From Gnetum montanum (lineage: Eukaryota > Streptophyta > Gnetopsida > Gnetales > Gnetaceae), in assembly GCA_015680685.1 (NCBI GenBank), contig MNCI01001041.1, positions 155,729 to 186,527 of the forward strand: DNA of 30,799 nucleotides. The letters run 5' to 3'. Shown here piece by piece: positions 10,794 to 21,162 of this stretch. The notes below the pieces were generated by a model. That model did no database searches. It was not told the DNA's origin and saw nothing but the letters and a program-made list of their open reading frames with translations. A program made the position numbers and the translations under genes. Position 1 is the first letter of the stretch. Each line of letters starts with the position of its first letter.

Positions 10794-11213
10794 TGATGAG
10801 ACGCGATATCGCATGTGCCTTAGTATGACCACTTCGAGCACGTGCGTTACGTGTGGTGATCCCAGTAACGATTAGCATTTGGTAGCCACAGTTGCATAGT
10901 TCAGGGTGTGTATGGTAAGTGGGAACGAATGCTGACGCTAGTTAATTTAGACTTAGGTCCTTAGTTACAGTTAGTTAGCTTTCTCAACCCTTCACCCTTT
11001 AACATAGGAAAAAAACAAAAAAGCTATAAAAATCATATGCCTCGGACTTACTTAACCATACACCCTGACAACAACAAGTCTGGGAAGATAACAAATGACT
11101 AACCCAAAGTATTCCATGGGGCATTTAGGCATTTAGTCTGCGGAGTTCGATCGGATCGCGTGTGCTACGCTAGTTTCGTATGGTTGAGTGTAGGGGTACC
11201 TCGCCACTCATTA
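10794..11213 (+). repeat. Right LTR with internal deletion
   Basis: It starts TGATGAGACGCGATATCGC and then jumps from GTGCC (10815-10819) to sequence matching 5137 onward of the left LTR. The 587 bp equivalent to 4550-5136 are missing, including nearly all palindromes, the TATA box and the 105-bp repeat. The deletion is flanked by GTGCC in the left copy (4545-4549 and 5132-5136). It ends at TCATTA followed by the target copy ATATT (11214-11218). Confidence 0.85.
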
Positions 11214-11218
11214 ATATT
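11214..11218. repeat. Target-site duplication ATATT, right copy
   Basis: Matches 4519-4523. The viral protease-RT linker resumes immediately after it. Confidence 0.85.
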
Positions 11219-12483
11219 AAAGTAAAATAAAAAACCCATCATATTGGCATGTCACCAGAATTACAACAAGAATGTGAACAGGAAATTGCACAATTACTGG
11301 AAAAGAAATTAATCCAACCAAACGTAAGTATGTTTAGTTGTGCAGCATTTTATGTTAATAAAAGAGCAAAATTGACATGAGGAAAGAAAAGACTAGTTGT
11401 CAACTATAAGCCATTAAATGAAATAATCAAACCTGTACAACATCCAATTCCAGAAAAGGATGATTTATTTCAAACATTGCGCAATACCCACATTTATTCA
11501 AAATTTGATCTTAAATCAAGATTTTGGCAAATACAAATTTATCCAGAAGATAGATGGTTAACAACGTTCACAATGTCAAGAGGATTATACGAATGGACTG
11601 TTCTTCCTTTCGGTATTAAAACAGCCCCATCTATATTTTAAATGACAATGGATAAAATATTTCATAATTATCCTTTCATAATGGTTTACATTGATGACAT
11701 TCTAGTCATGTCCAAAAGTTTAGAACAATTTTATAAACTTGTTGATGCAAATGGTTTAGTTCTTTTTCCATTTGAGAAAAAAATGTTCATGGAGTAGATA
11801 CTGTAAATTTTTTAGGTTTACAGATACAAAATGGCAGAATTACACTCCAGGATCATATTCTAATAGAAATCCAAAAATTTCTTAATCATCTTACTGACAA
11901 AACCCAATTGCAAAAATTCTTTGGTTGTTTGAACTATATTTCAGGATTCTACAAAGACTTGGCTAAAGATAGACAATTGTTAAATCAACAATTATAAAAG
12001 GAAGCAGGTCCTTGGACAGATCAGCATACAGCCACAGTCAAACACCTGAAAGAACAATGTACCAAATTACCACCTTTAAGATTACCAACAACAGGTACAT
12101 TAATATTAAAAACGGATGCATCAGATAATTACTGGGGAGTTGTGCTAAAAGAAAATTTGAACGACCTTATCCATATATGTCAATATGTTAGTGGAACATT
12201 CAACTATGCAGAGAAAAATTACCACAGCGCTCATAAGGAATTACTTGCCATTATTAAAGATATAGAAAGATTTAGCTTATTTGTACAAGAAAAGAGATTC
12301 ATAGTTAGGAGTGACTTAAAACATTTTGACAAATATCTCCAAGTCAAAAATCTTAATAAAGTTGATCATACAAGATTAATATGCTGGTTTCTTTTTCTTA
12401 CTAATTTTAATTTTGATTTTGAATATATTGATGGAAAGAAAAATTCTTTGGCTGACTTTCTCACTCAAAAATTTCATTATTAA
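11219..12483 (+). pseudogene. Family A reverse transcriptase and RNase H (plus arm)
   Basis: This is the caulimovirid RT-RH, which copies the pregenomic RNA into DNA. RT blocks in order are LVVNYKPLNEIIKPVQHPIP, SKFDLKSRFWQI, the LPFGIKTAPSIF region, and the catalytic Y-I-D-D-I-L at 11687-11704. The connection follows (LGLQIQNGRITLQ, FGCLNYISGFYKD), then RNase H with KTDASDNYWG, YHSAHKELLAI and a C-terminal DGKKNSLADFLT. Breaks are TGA at 11378 (CGA in the minus arm), TAA at 11639, a small in-frame loss after YIDDIL relative to the minus arm, a one-base deletion near 11795 that shifts frame, and TAA at 11995 (also a stop in the minus arm). RNase H from 12142 is open to its natural stop at 12481-12483. 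Confidence 0.88.
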
Positions 12484-13345
12484 TGACTATTTTATGTGCA
12501 GATCTACTTGTACAGCAAGGACGGAGTATGCGTTCTAGTAGACATATTAGATCATGTCGATATACCAACCAGTATTTGAGTCAATTAGAAATATTAAATA
12601 TCCAATCTAGGTATAATCTAAATGAGATCAAGTAGTTTAAGATTTCCGACAAATGCACTATCCAGCCAATTTAACCAGGTCATACTTTAAGATTGAATCC
12701 GAACTTCCTGCACAATTAGCCTTAAAAACCTGTATAAATTTGCAAGAAGTAAACCTGAACACTATTACTTCTGATTGGACATATTTCCAACCTCAAGATT
12801 GTCATGTCTATCAAATCCAATTTACTTTTTCCAATACCTTATTATCATACACTGATAGATTCTGGTCATGGTGGATCAAATTTAATTGTATGCCTAAATA
12901 TTTTCCTGCAGGTTTTCCTTCTTTTCTACAAACAAGAACCATATCAGCTCATCGTGGTAATTTCATGTATTTCAACAGTCTCCAAACAACGACATAGTTT
13001 GCCTTTCATCATGATGTCCAATCTAGTTATTATCTAACCACAAGTATCAGTAAAAGGTTAGATTATGAAAATCCTTAGTCCTTTGCATGGTACCAAGATG
13101 TATTAACGGCTACAACAGAGAACATTCACCAACATTGTGAGGCTACTTGTCAAAATCCATCATCATTAGAGCTCTAGACCCACAATCCTCTTTTTCATCA
13201 TTATTAGCAACATGGAGGACATTATTATGTCCAGTATCTAGCTGAACCAACATTATTCTCTGAAGAAGTAGATGATGAGTCGGATTCGCTTCATAATGAT
13301 TTTGATTCAAGATATAGCTTTTCTTTTGCCATGTGTCCCATGTCA
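12484..13345 (+). pseudogene. Family A ORF2, unknown function (plus arm)
   Basis: This is a second coding region downstream of RNase H and before the promoter. It is readable in the minus arm (15715-16573) and in family B (21163-22070). Conserved points include WTYFQPQDCHVYQIQF, FWSWWIKF, SAHRGNFMYFNS and an acidic Glu/Asp end near 13265-13300. The longest open part is 12653-12994. Stops and frameshifts break it. I recognise no domain. Florendovirus-type genomes are known to carry a second ORF of unknown function at this place, and this is my best guess. Its retention in two divergent families suggests it was a real viral gene. Confidence 0.6.
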
Positions 13346-13445
13346 GTATGTAATAATATATGGTGTGTCATATAGTGTGTTCTGAGTTATAAAGTGATTC
13401 GTATTCGATAAGATCGAATCACCATAATGAGTTAGTAGTGCCTTG

Positions 13446-13525
13446 TGATGTCATTGCATGTGTCATCATGCACTAAGTAGAAGAGTCTACAATCTCTCCT
13501 CTCTTCCCCTCTCCTCTTATAAATA
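13446..13525 (+). promoter_or_regulatory. Family A viral promoter (plus arm)
   Basis: TATA box TATAAATA is at 13518-13525. The CRE/as-1-like element TGATGTCA at 13446-13453 is also present in the minus arm (15601-15608). It is preceded by CT-rich sequence (13491-13516). This is the position of the 35S-type promoter of caulimovirids. Confidence 0.65.
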
Positions 13526-13640
13526 TGCTTGCATCTAAGCATAAGAGGCATCAGGTAGAGATATCTCAAGAAGAAGCGCAGAGCTCACTTGAAAGCATTC
13601 CTTCCTAAGCATCCCTTATACTCTTGTAATACTGTGAGTT

Positions 13641-13646
13641 AATAAA
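13641..13646 (+). terminator. Viral poly(A) signal
   Basis: AATAAA lies 116 bp after the TATA box and 39 bp before the primer site. Caulimovirids place it between promoter and primer site, which produces terminally redundant RNA. Confidence 0.65.
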
Positions 13647-13684
13647 AGTGTGATTTTGTGTATCCGTTGTGTGCGCTCAGAAAT

Positions 13685-13696
13685 TGGTATCAGAGC
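13685..13696 (+). promoter_or_regulatory. Primer-binding site, initiator tRNA-Met
   Basis: TGGTATCAGAGC is the exact complement of the plant tRNA-iMet 3' end. By convention it marks the origin of the viral map and shows that a new genome unit starts here, after RNase H and ORF2 of the previous unit. The arm is therefore circularly permuted or tandem. Confidence 0.9.
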
Positions 13697-13979
13697 TGAG
13701 TTACATGCGTAATGAGATAGAATTTAGAGTGGAGAACTCGTGAAATAATTTGAATTTGTAATTAGCGTTATCAGGTCTCTTCTATCAATTCGTGCAACGT
13801 TGTTCGTGTAGATTGCCGACCAACGTAAGTTGCGCAGAGGAAGCCAAAGGATAGGCATTGTATGTCACGCAGCAAAGGCAACACGCTCTTCGTCATCGAA
13901 CTTTATCATAGCCAACAACAATTTTGCTTGTATTATAGGTTCTAATTATTTTCATTGAATTTCTGAATTTTGTAGCACT
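13697..13979 (+). other. Viral leader (plus arm)
   Basis: Sequence between primer site and MP, matched in the minus arm (15080-15355). The first ATG-started frame near 13862 is broken. Confidence 0.5.
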
Positions 13980-14497
13980 ACGAATGGTACGGTTCCTTTG
14001 CCAATTCCACGTCGCACTGAGATATATGATAAATTGAGTCTCACATTTATAGAATCATTTAACGAAATGTATCTATCTGAATACGATTTAGAGATTGCTG
14101 GATCAGGTCTTTGTCCAATAGCTTTAACATTCTTCTCTTCAGTAGAAACAACTGATTGGACCAAACGGGGCTATAATTATATTTATTTGGCTGAGTTATC
14201 TATCCATATCCATCTGCACTTCAACTATCGTCTTAGTGCATCCTATTGGGTTGCATTAATTGACAAACGATTCAACAAGTTTGAAGATGCGATCATTACA
14301 CAAGCCAAAGTGACATTAGAAACTGATGCTCTAATCGTCACAATCCCAAACTTTACCCTTTCTCTCTATGATCCTCATATCTATAAATCGTTAATGCTTA
14401 TTGTGTATTTACTAGTAGACATGGTAGAAAAATCTATATATGCTACGATAGGTATAAGACTGTGTTTTAAGTTATTTAGTAAATCTTCTGTATTTAT
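13980..14497 (+). pseudogene. Family A movement protein, 3'-truncated (plus arm)
   Basis: This is a 30K-superfamily movement protein, which enlarges plasmodesmata for cell-to-cell spread. Recognisable stretches are LSEYDLEIAGSG, YIYLAELSIHIHLHFNYR, the core VALIDKRFNKFEDAIITQ with the conserved Asp, and TDALIVTIPNFTLSLYDP. The frame is open from 13998. It ends abruptly after FKLFSKSSVFIS, where an antisense RNase H scrap begins. The C-terminal part of MP is missing. Family B carries a full counterpart at 26660-27171, and the minus arm a matching copy at 14617-15122. Confidence 0.85.
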
Positions 14498-14616
14498 TTC
14501 AAAATGTTTTAAGTCACTCCTAACTATGAATCTCTTTTCTTGTACAAATAACCTAAATCTTTCTATACCTCTAATAATGGCAAGTAATTTCTTATGTGTG
14601 TTGTGGTAATTTTTCT
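14498..14616 (-). pseudogene. RNase H fragment at the palindrome centre
   Basis: This piece of about 120 bp equals the reverse complement of RNase H around 12210-12342, and matches 16725-16845 on the same strand. In its sense (minus) direction it follows MP directly, as if CP, AP and RT had been deleted. It then meets the opposite-strand MP. The right junction shares TTTTTCT between the two sides. Confidence 0.8.
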
Positions 14617-15222
14617 AGATTTTTCTACCATGTCTACTAGTAAATACACAATAAGCATTAACGATTTATATATATGAGGATCATAGAGAGAAAGGGTTAA
14701 GTTTGGGATTGTGACGATTAGAGCATCAATTTCAAATGTCCCTTTGGCTTCTGTAATGATCGCATCCTCAAACTTGTTAAAACGTTTATCAATCAATGCA
14801 ACCCAGTAAGGTGCATTAAGACGATAGTTGAAGTGCAAATGGATATGGATAGATAACTCAGCCAAATGAAAATAATTATAACCCTGTTTGATCCAATCAG
14901 TTGTTTCTACTGGAGAGAAGAATGTTAAAGCTATTAGACGAAGACCTGATCCAGCAATCTCTAAATCGCATTCAGACAAATACATTTTTTTAAATGATTC
15001 CATAAATGTGAGACTCGATTTATCATATATCTCAGTGCGACGTGGAACTGGCAAAGGAACCGTACCATTCGTAGTGTTACAGAATTCAGAAATTCGACGA
15101 AAATAATTAGAACCTGTAATACAAGCAGAATTGTTATTGGCCATGATGCAGTTCGATGATGAAAAGCGTGTTGTCTCTGTTGCGTGACTTACAATGCCTA
15201 TCCTTAGGCTTCCTCTGTGCAA
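14617..15222 (-). pseudogene. Family A movement protein, 3'-truncated (minus arm)
   Basis: Same 30K-type protein as 13980-14497 but inverted. The open frame starts at 15222 and includes an N-terminal part (ANNNSACITGSNYFRR) that is frameshifted in the plus arm. Core motifs are LSECDLEIAGSG, WVALIDKRFNKFEDAI and TIPNLTLSLYDP. The last viral residues are about MVEKS; the frame then runs into the antisense-adjacent RNase H piece as out-of-frame codons. It is cut 60-70 bases earlier than the plus-arm copy. Confidence 0.85.
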
Positions 15223-15608
15223 CTTACATTGGTTGGCGATCTACACGAACAACATTGCATGAACTAATAGAAAAGACCTGATAACACTAATTACATATTG
15301 AAATTATTTCACGAATTCTCCACTCTAAATTCTATCTCACTATGCATATAACTCAGCTCTTATACCAATTTTTGAGGGCACACAGCAGATACACACAAAA
15401 TCACACTTTTATTAACTCATAGCATTACAAGGGCATAAGGGATGCTTAGGAAGGAATGCTTTCAAGAGAGCTCTACGCTTTTTCTTGCGATATCTTTGCC
15501 TGATACCTCTTATGCTTCAATGCAAACCTATTTATAGGACGAGAGGGGAAGAGATGAGAGGTTCTTAACTCTTCGACTTAGTGCATGATAACATATACTA
15601 TGACATCA
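15223..15608 (-). promoter_or_regulatory. Leader, primer site, poly(A) signal and promoter of family A (minus arm)
   Basis: Reading leftward on the minus strand: CRE-like TGATGTCA (15601-15608), TATAAATA (15529-15536), AATAAA (15408-15413), then a primer site at 15356-15367 with one mismatch to the tRNA-iMet complement. The leader to MP follows. Order and spacing match 13446-13979. Confidence 0.75.
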
Positions 15609-15714
15609 TAAGGCACTACTTGACTAATTATGGCGATTTAATCTCATCGGATACGAATCACTTTACAACTCATTACACACTATTTGAGCACACCACACAT
15701 TATTACATACTAAC

Positions 15715-16573
15715 ATGGGACACATGGTAAAGAGAAAGCCATAACTTTAATCAAAATCATTATTAAGCGAATATGACTCATCATCCACTTCTTCAGGGAA
15801 TAATGTCGGTTTGGTTAAATACTGGACATAATAATATCCTTTATGTTGCTGATAATGATGGAAAAGAGGATTGTGGGTCCAAAGCTTTAATGATAATGCA
15901 TTTTGACGAGTAGCCTCACAATGTTGGCGAATGTCCTCTGCTGTAGCTATTAATACATCTTAGTACCATGCAAATGACCAAGGATTTTCATAATCTAACC
16001 TTTTACTGATACTTGTGGTTAGATAATAACTAGATTGGACATCATGATGAAAGGCAAACCATGTCACTATTTGGAGACTGTTGAAATACATGAAATCACC
16101 ACGATGAGCTGATATGGTTCTTGTTTGTAGAAAAGAAGGAAAACCTGCAAGAAAATATTTAGGCATACAACTAAATTTGATGCACCATGACCAGAATCAA
16201 TCAGTGTCTGATAATAAGGTATTGGAAAAGGTAAATTGGATTTGATAGACATGACAATCTTAAGGTTGGAAATAGGTCCAATCAGAAGCAATAGTGTTCA
16301 GGTTTACTTCTTGCAGGTTTATACAAATTTTTAAGGCTAAGTGTGCAGGTAATTCAGATTCAGTCTTAAAGTATGACCTGGTTAAATTGGCTTGACAGTG
16401 CATTTGTCGAAAATTTTGAACTACTTGATCCCATTCAGGTTGATAACTAGACTGGATATTTAATATTTCTAATTGACTTAAATACTAGTTGGTATATTGA
16501 CATGATCTAATACGTCTACTAGAACACATACTCCATTCTTGCTGTACAAGTAGATTTGCACATAAAATAGTCA
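15715..16573 (-). pseudogene. Family A ORF2, unknown function (minus arm)
   Basis: Counterpart of 12484-13345. It preserves YQPEWDQVVQNFRQMH, WTYFQPQDCHVYQIQF, SAHRGDFMYFNS and LDYENPWSFAWY, the last with Trp codons that are stops in the plus arm. The coding is broken by frameshifts (for example near 16190, in the WSWW region) and stops. Confidence 0.55.
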
Positions 16574-17760
16574 TTAATAATGAAATTCTCGAGTGAGAAA
16601 GTCAGCCAGAGAATTTTTCTTTCCATCAATATATTCAAAATCAAAATTAAAATTAGCAAGAAAAAAAACGAGTGTATTAATCTTGTATGAGCAACTTTAT
16701 TAAGATTTTTGACTTAGAGATATTTGTCAAAATGTTTTAAGTCACTCCTAACTATGAATCTCTTTTCTTGTAAAAATAACCTAAATCTTTCTATACCTCT
16801 AATAATGGCAAGTAATTCCTTGTGTGTTGTGGTAATTTTTCTCTGCATGGTTGAACGTTCCACTAGCATATTGACATATATGGATAAAGCCATTCAAATT
16901 TTCTTTTACCACAACTCCCCAGTAACTATATGATGCATCCGTTTCTAATATTAATGTACATGTTGTTTGTAATCTTAAAGGTGGTAATTTGGTACATTGT
17001 TCTTTCAGGTGTTTAACTGTGGCTGTATGTTAATCTGTCTAATGACCTACTTCCTTCTATAATTGTTGATTTAACAATTATCTATCTTTAGCCAAGTCTT
17101 TGTAGAGTCCTGAAATATAGTTCAAACAACCCAAGAATCTCTGTAATTGGGTTTTGTCAATCAGATGATCAGGAAATTTTTGGATTTCTACCAGAATATG
17201 ATCTTGGAGGGTAATTCTGCCATTTTGTATCTGTAAACCTAAAAAATTTACAGTACCTACTCCTATGAACATTTTTTTCTCAGATGAAAAAAAAACTAAA
17301 CCATTTGCATTAACAAGTTTATAAAATTGTTCTAAATGTTGCAAATGTTATTCTAAACTTTTAAACGTAACTAGAATGTCGTCGATGTAAACCATTATGA
17401 AAAGATAATTATGAAATATTTTATCCATTATCATTTGAAATATAGATAGGGTTGTTTTAATACCGAAAAGAAGAATAGTCCATTCATATAATCCTCCTGG
17501 TATTGTGAACGTTGTTAACCATCTATCTTCTGGATAAATTTGTATTTGCCAAAACCCTGATTTAAGATCAAATTTTGAATAAATATGGGCATTGCGTAAT
17601 CATTGAAATAAATCATCCTTTTCTGGAATCGAATGTTGTACGGGTTTGATTATTTTATTTAATGGCTTATAGTTGACAACTAGTCTTTTCTTTCCTCGTG
17701 TCAATTTCGTTCTTTTATTCACATAAATACTGCACAACTAAACATACTTACGCTTGGTTG
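16574..17760 (-). pseudogene. Family A reverse transcriptase and RNase H (minus arm)
   Basis: Inverted copy of 11300-12483. YIDDIL is at 17372-17389. A TAA follows shortly after (CAA-type codon), then an open stretch at 17078-17344 with KKMFIGVGTVNFLGLQIQ, which is frameshifted in the plus arm. A one-base deletion lies near 17725 (relative to the plus-arm FYVNKRA), and a TAG at 17057-17059 stands at the same codon as the plus-arm TAA at 11995. RNase H ends at the stop 16574-16576. Confidence 0.85.
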
Positions 17761-18479
17761 GATTAATTTCTTTTCCAGTAATTGTGCAATTTCTTGTTTA
17801 CATTCTTGTCGTAATTCTGGTGACATGCTAATATGATGGGCTTTTGATTTTACTTTAATATTATCGATTAAAGTAATATGACACCAGTGAGTTTTCTTGT
17901 GATGGAATATTATGGGGTCATTCGAGGCTAATGTCAATAGTTTCTTTTTGATTTCTCCTAATTCATCTGTTTTAGCCTGAATTTGATGTATCATCCATTT
18001 GGTATTTTGTAGTTTAGGGTTTTTATAATCAAATCTAATTGTAGGTTGTTCTAATTTCCTATATTGATGGTTTCCTAATAGGATATGGTTTTTTGTTACT
18101 ACTAATTTTTCAAATTGATTTAAATTATCAATGCCTACAACCATATCATATGTTAACCATTCTATACAGTAGACAATTAAATAAAAGATTTCTCCTGAAG
18201 CAGTTTGAATGGGTATCTGGGCTTCCTCTGTAACATGACGATCTACTTTATCAAAAGTAATAATTAATTTAGGTCTTGGTTTCTAGAGAAATTGGGGAAT
18301 GATCCCTCTTCGAGCCAATGTTGTTTCGGCACCTGTGTCAATTAAGACATCTGTGGGATAAGGTTTAAAACTTGGTAATTTAATCCAAAGAGTGCACATT
18401 GGTACTTGGAGAATAGATTTTTTATTTGTGTTTATCCTAATCAAGTTCATAGCCTTGTCATTGATCACTTTGTTGTTCT
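17761..18479 (-). pseudogene. Family A aspartic protease and linker to RT (minus arm)
   Basis: The active-site DTG is at 18331-18339 within VLIDTGAETTLARRG. A TAG follows directly after IIPQFL (Cys in the plus arm). The frame is then open again through the linker and into RT. Unlike the plus arm, this copy has not been split by the LTR element, so it shows the native AP-RT junction (17860-17960). Confidence 0.82.
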
Positions 18480-19789
18480 AATTGTAATTTTTCAATTTCT
18501 TGGCTTGCCCATTGGATATACTATTGTAATTGTTTTATTTTTTTCGTTCTCCATACCGATCTATTGACTACATGAATAATTTCATCTTGTTTGTTTTCTG
18601 TTTGTTTAAAGGTATGGGAGTGTTGGGATTGTTCCTCTAAGATTTGTTCTAAATCATCTAAGGCTTCTATTTTAGAAGGTTCTAGTTGAGCATTTAATTG
18701 CCAGTCTTTGTTTTTAAGATAATCCTTATATCTTCTAATTTCTTCTTTCTTCTTACTAATCTGGTTTTCTACTAATAAATATTTATCTATATTTTCTAAT
18801 GGTACATTAGAAAGTTTACGTTTTAAGATTTTACGTCTTGTTTTGATTGTTCTAATATATATTTATCTTCTTGTAGGGATGATTCGATTGCTCGTGGTGT
18901 AGATGTTCTGGATGATCTAGATGACGAAGCTTTAAAACGATTCATATTACAATAATATATGACATCCGTATCATCATCGCTAGGGTGCAAGTCATCCGAA
19001 GAAAAATGATCCGCAGGTACATCCCCCTCATCGAAAAAAGCAGGATTGGGTTGGTCATTAACATCATAATGGTCGAAATCCTCATAATAAATATCATTAG
19101 AAGGGTTAAAATGAGATTCTTGATCACTCTGGTCAAGAAATTCATAATATTGTTCCGAAATATTACAACGTTGGATAAAATGGATTTTGCATTGATCCTT
19201 AGATTTGTCGGGACATGTAGATGCAAAATGGGGACCATTACAAATAAAACATTTTACATTTTTCCATGAGATTTGTTTTGTCGTCGACGAAAATAGCTAG
19301 GAAAATGTTTGAATTTCCTGGGAAACTTACGTCTCCATTGTTGTGGTCAAGGTTTATAATTTTTATTTCTATTTTTAGGTTGATTTTGACAACGAGTCCA
19401 TACAGATTTATTTTTGGGTTTTTTATTATATTTTTCTTCTGGGCATAATTCTAAGCATAAGTTTTTACCTAATTTTCTACTAAGATCCTAGACAAGGTGT
19501 TGTGCTTGTTGTGTGTAGCATAATTCACGATTTGTAGATGTTAAGAATTGTCGAATTTGTCCAAAACTCATTTATGCTAAAACTAATCCTTAGTTTTTCA
19601 ATTCTTGTGTATATTGGTTGCAGAATGGTTGTAGGAGACATCCTAACAAATATTCGTTTGCTGCTACCTCATGTGTCAGCTTACCATAATAATACCAATG
19701 TTCCATCTCATCAAGAAATTCAGGTAGACCTTGTATTTTTGTAAAACAGGCTTTGAAACAACTATCACGATAGACTTCTTCAACATTAC
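18480..19789 (-). pseudogene. Family A coat protein, zinc knuckle and acidic tail (minus arm)
   Basis: Inverted copy of 2575-3950. The zinc knuckle at 19213-19251 keeps all four metal ligands (TGT, TGT, CAT, TGT) with C-x2-C-x3-H-x4-C spacing. The coat core has several private stops (for example AAC-TAA, GCA-TAA and GTC-TAG where the plus arm reads Lys/Gln codons). The TAG at 18521-18523 is shared with the plus arm (3836). The 5' side is interrupted at 19789 by the solo LTR. Confidence 0.8.
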
Positions 19790-20701
19790 TGATGAGCGGC
19801 TAGGTACCCCTACATCCAACCATATGAAACATGGGCATTCACACACAACTCGGTCGAATTCCGTAGACTGTAAGCACTTAACATACACTAGACTCTAACC
19901 AGTGAAACCTTGGGTTAGAACGGTCGTTGTCCTCCTGATCTCACTTGTGAGATTCTGTTTACAATGGTTAAGTGAGATTAAGGCTAATGATTTTTATAGC
20001 TTTTTACTTATCTTTTGGCGGCTAATTAAGGTATGAAAAGTAAGGAATAAACTATTATCTAATCTATAATTATCCTAGCTTGTACTCTAACCATTCCTAG
20101 CATAAGTATCTGAACCCATCTTTCAAGCACGTTCTGAGCATCTCTAATACTTCTGGGTTACCAAACATTAAGCGTCACTGGGTTTACCAAGTGTTTGATT
20201 TATGTTTGAGATAGTCGTACTTATGGCCTTTATAAACTACGAATGAGCGATAGCAATTAAGATAACAATAATAGAAACTTAAGTAATTAACAAGGTATTA
20301 ACAAAGCATGAACATATTAAACTACTGAAAGCATAAAATAGCTAAGTCCAAATGCTGCAACGAATGCTTGAATAGTTCATCTTTATTATCGTCACACCAA
20401 TGGGCTCAGATACATCAATGCTCGAATAAAGAGTCGATCACTTTTCTTACATTTGCTGCAGGCACTTAGAAAATATTCTATCTCCTGCGGGAACAAACTA
20501 CAAGAGCTTCGCTACAATTAACTGAAAGGTACCTAAATGAGGGAGAAGGCCCTCTTATTTATAGGCCGAAATAGGTTTCGCATAAACGGGGCCACATCGA
20601 CGCATGGAAGGCTACGTCGACGAGCCCGCGTCAACGCAACCGCGTATACACAACCCCATATACATGGCCTCGTCGACGCATCGACTAATGACACTTCATC
20701 A
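19790..20701 (-). mobile_element. Solo LTR, 912 bp, target duplication ATTAC
   Basis: It begins TGATGA and ends TCATCA, flanked by ATTAC at 19785-19789 and 20702-20706. It is related to the LTRs at 4524 and 30256 by its end (AGCGGC-AGGTACCCCTAC) and by a TATA box on the minus strand (CTTATTTATAGGCC near 20556). No internal region is present, so it is the product of LTR-LTR recombination. Upstream of its TATA box lie several CGTCGACG-type palindromes (20595-20690) in place of the CGATATCG array of the left LTR. Confidence 0.88.
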
Positions 20702-20794
20702 ATTACCTTTTTGTCCAATAAATTCTTTTAATATGACTCCTAAAAATATTGCAATAGGTTTTCTAACAATCCTTTGTTTGACATGTGTTGGGAT
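20702..20794 (-). pseudogene. Family A coat protein fragment between solo LTR and family B
   Basis: Matches 2477-2579 in reverse complement (ACATGTGTTGGGAT end). It links the minus-arm coat protein to its continuation at 27251 across the family B insertion. Confidence 0.85.
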
Positions 20795-21162
20795 GCCAAT
20801 GCAAACCATTTTATTGCACACACAACAGAATTACAAAACTGAAAGGAATGCTTGTTCTTGAGCAAGGCGCGTCAAAGAACGATCTCTCTTTCAGTGATGG
20901 AGAGAATGCTTAGTTTCTGAGCAGCAAGCATCAAGAAACTGATATCTTCTCCTTACAACTCACAACTACTTGCTAGAAAAAACTCACACACTTGCAGACA
21001 CACTTGCAAACACCCTTATCTACTCTGTTCTTATGTATATGCTACACACACACACACCTGCTATTTATAGCTTACAACCCGACTTAGAGGTAGTGGATGC
21101 CAGCTAGGACGATCTACTTTTAAAGATTCGAATCCACTATACAAAGATTATGGCAGACAATA
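20795..21162 (-). promoter_or_regulatory. Family B promoter, R region and poly(A) signal
   Basis: TATAAATA (minus strand, 21062-21069) is followed downstream by a GT microsatellite (21044-21056), and AATAAA at 20810-20815. The element stops at 20795, 15 nt past AATAAA, where a viral transcript would be polyadenylated. Confidence 0.7.

Larger units (their letters stand above)
4524..11213 (+). mobile_element. Non-autonomous Ty3/gypsy-type LTR retrotransposon (gag plus protease, no RT seen)
   Basis: The element is bounded by TGATGA...TCATTA ends (the last base pair is mutated from TCATCA, seen in related copies) and by a 5-bp duplication ATATT. It has a gap-truncated left LTR, a decayed gag, a protease-like domain, about 2.3 kb without any recognisable RT, RNase H or integrase, a purine-rich tract ATGGGGG, and a deleted right LTR. 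The gag pattern and a D-L-G-S-G protease motif resemble the Athila/Tat side of Ty3/gypsy. It is best described as a TR-GAG-like non-autonomous element. Part of the leader is hidden in the assembly gap. It is inserted in the same orientation as the viral plus arm. Confidence 0.85.

Noticed and set aside
20533-20731. Open frames on both strands in the solo LTR
   Set aside because: They arise from the CGTCGACG palindromes, which read open on both strands. The region is LTR promoter.
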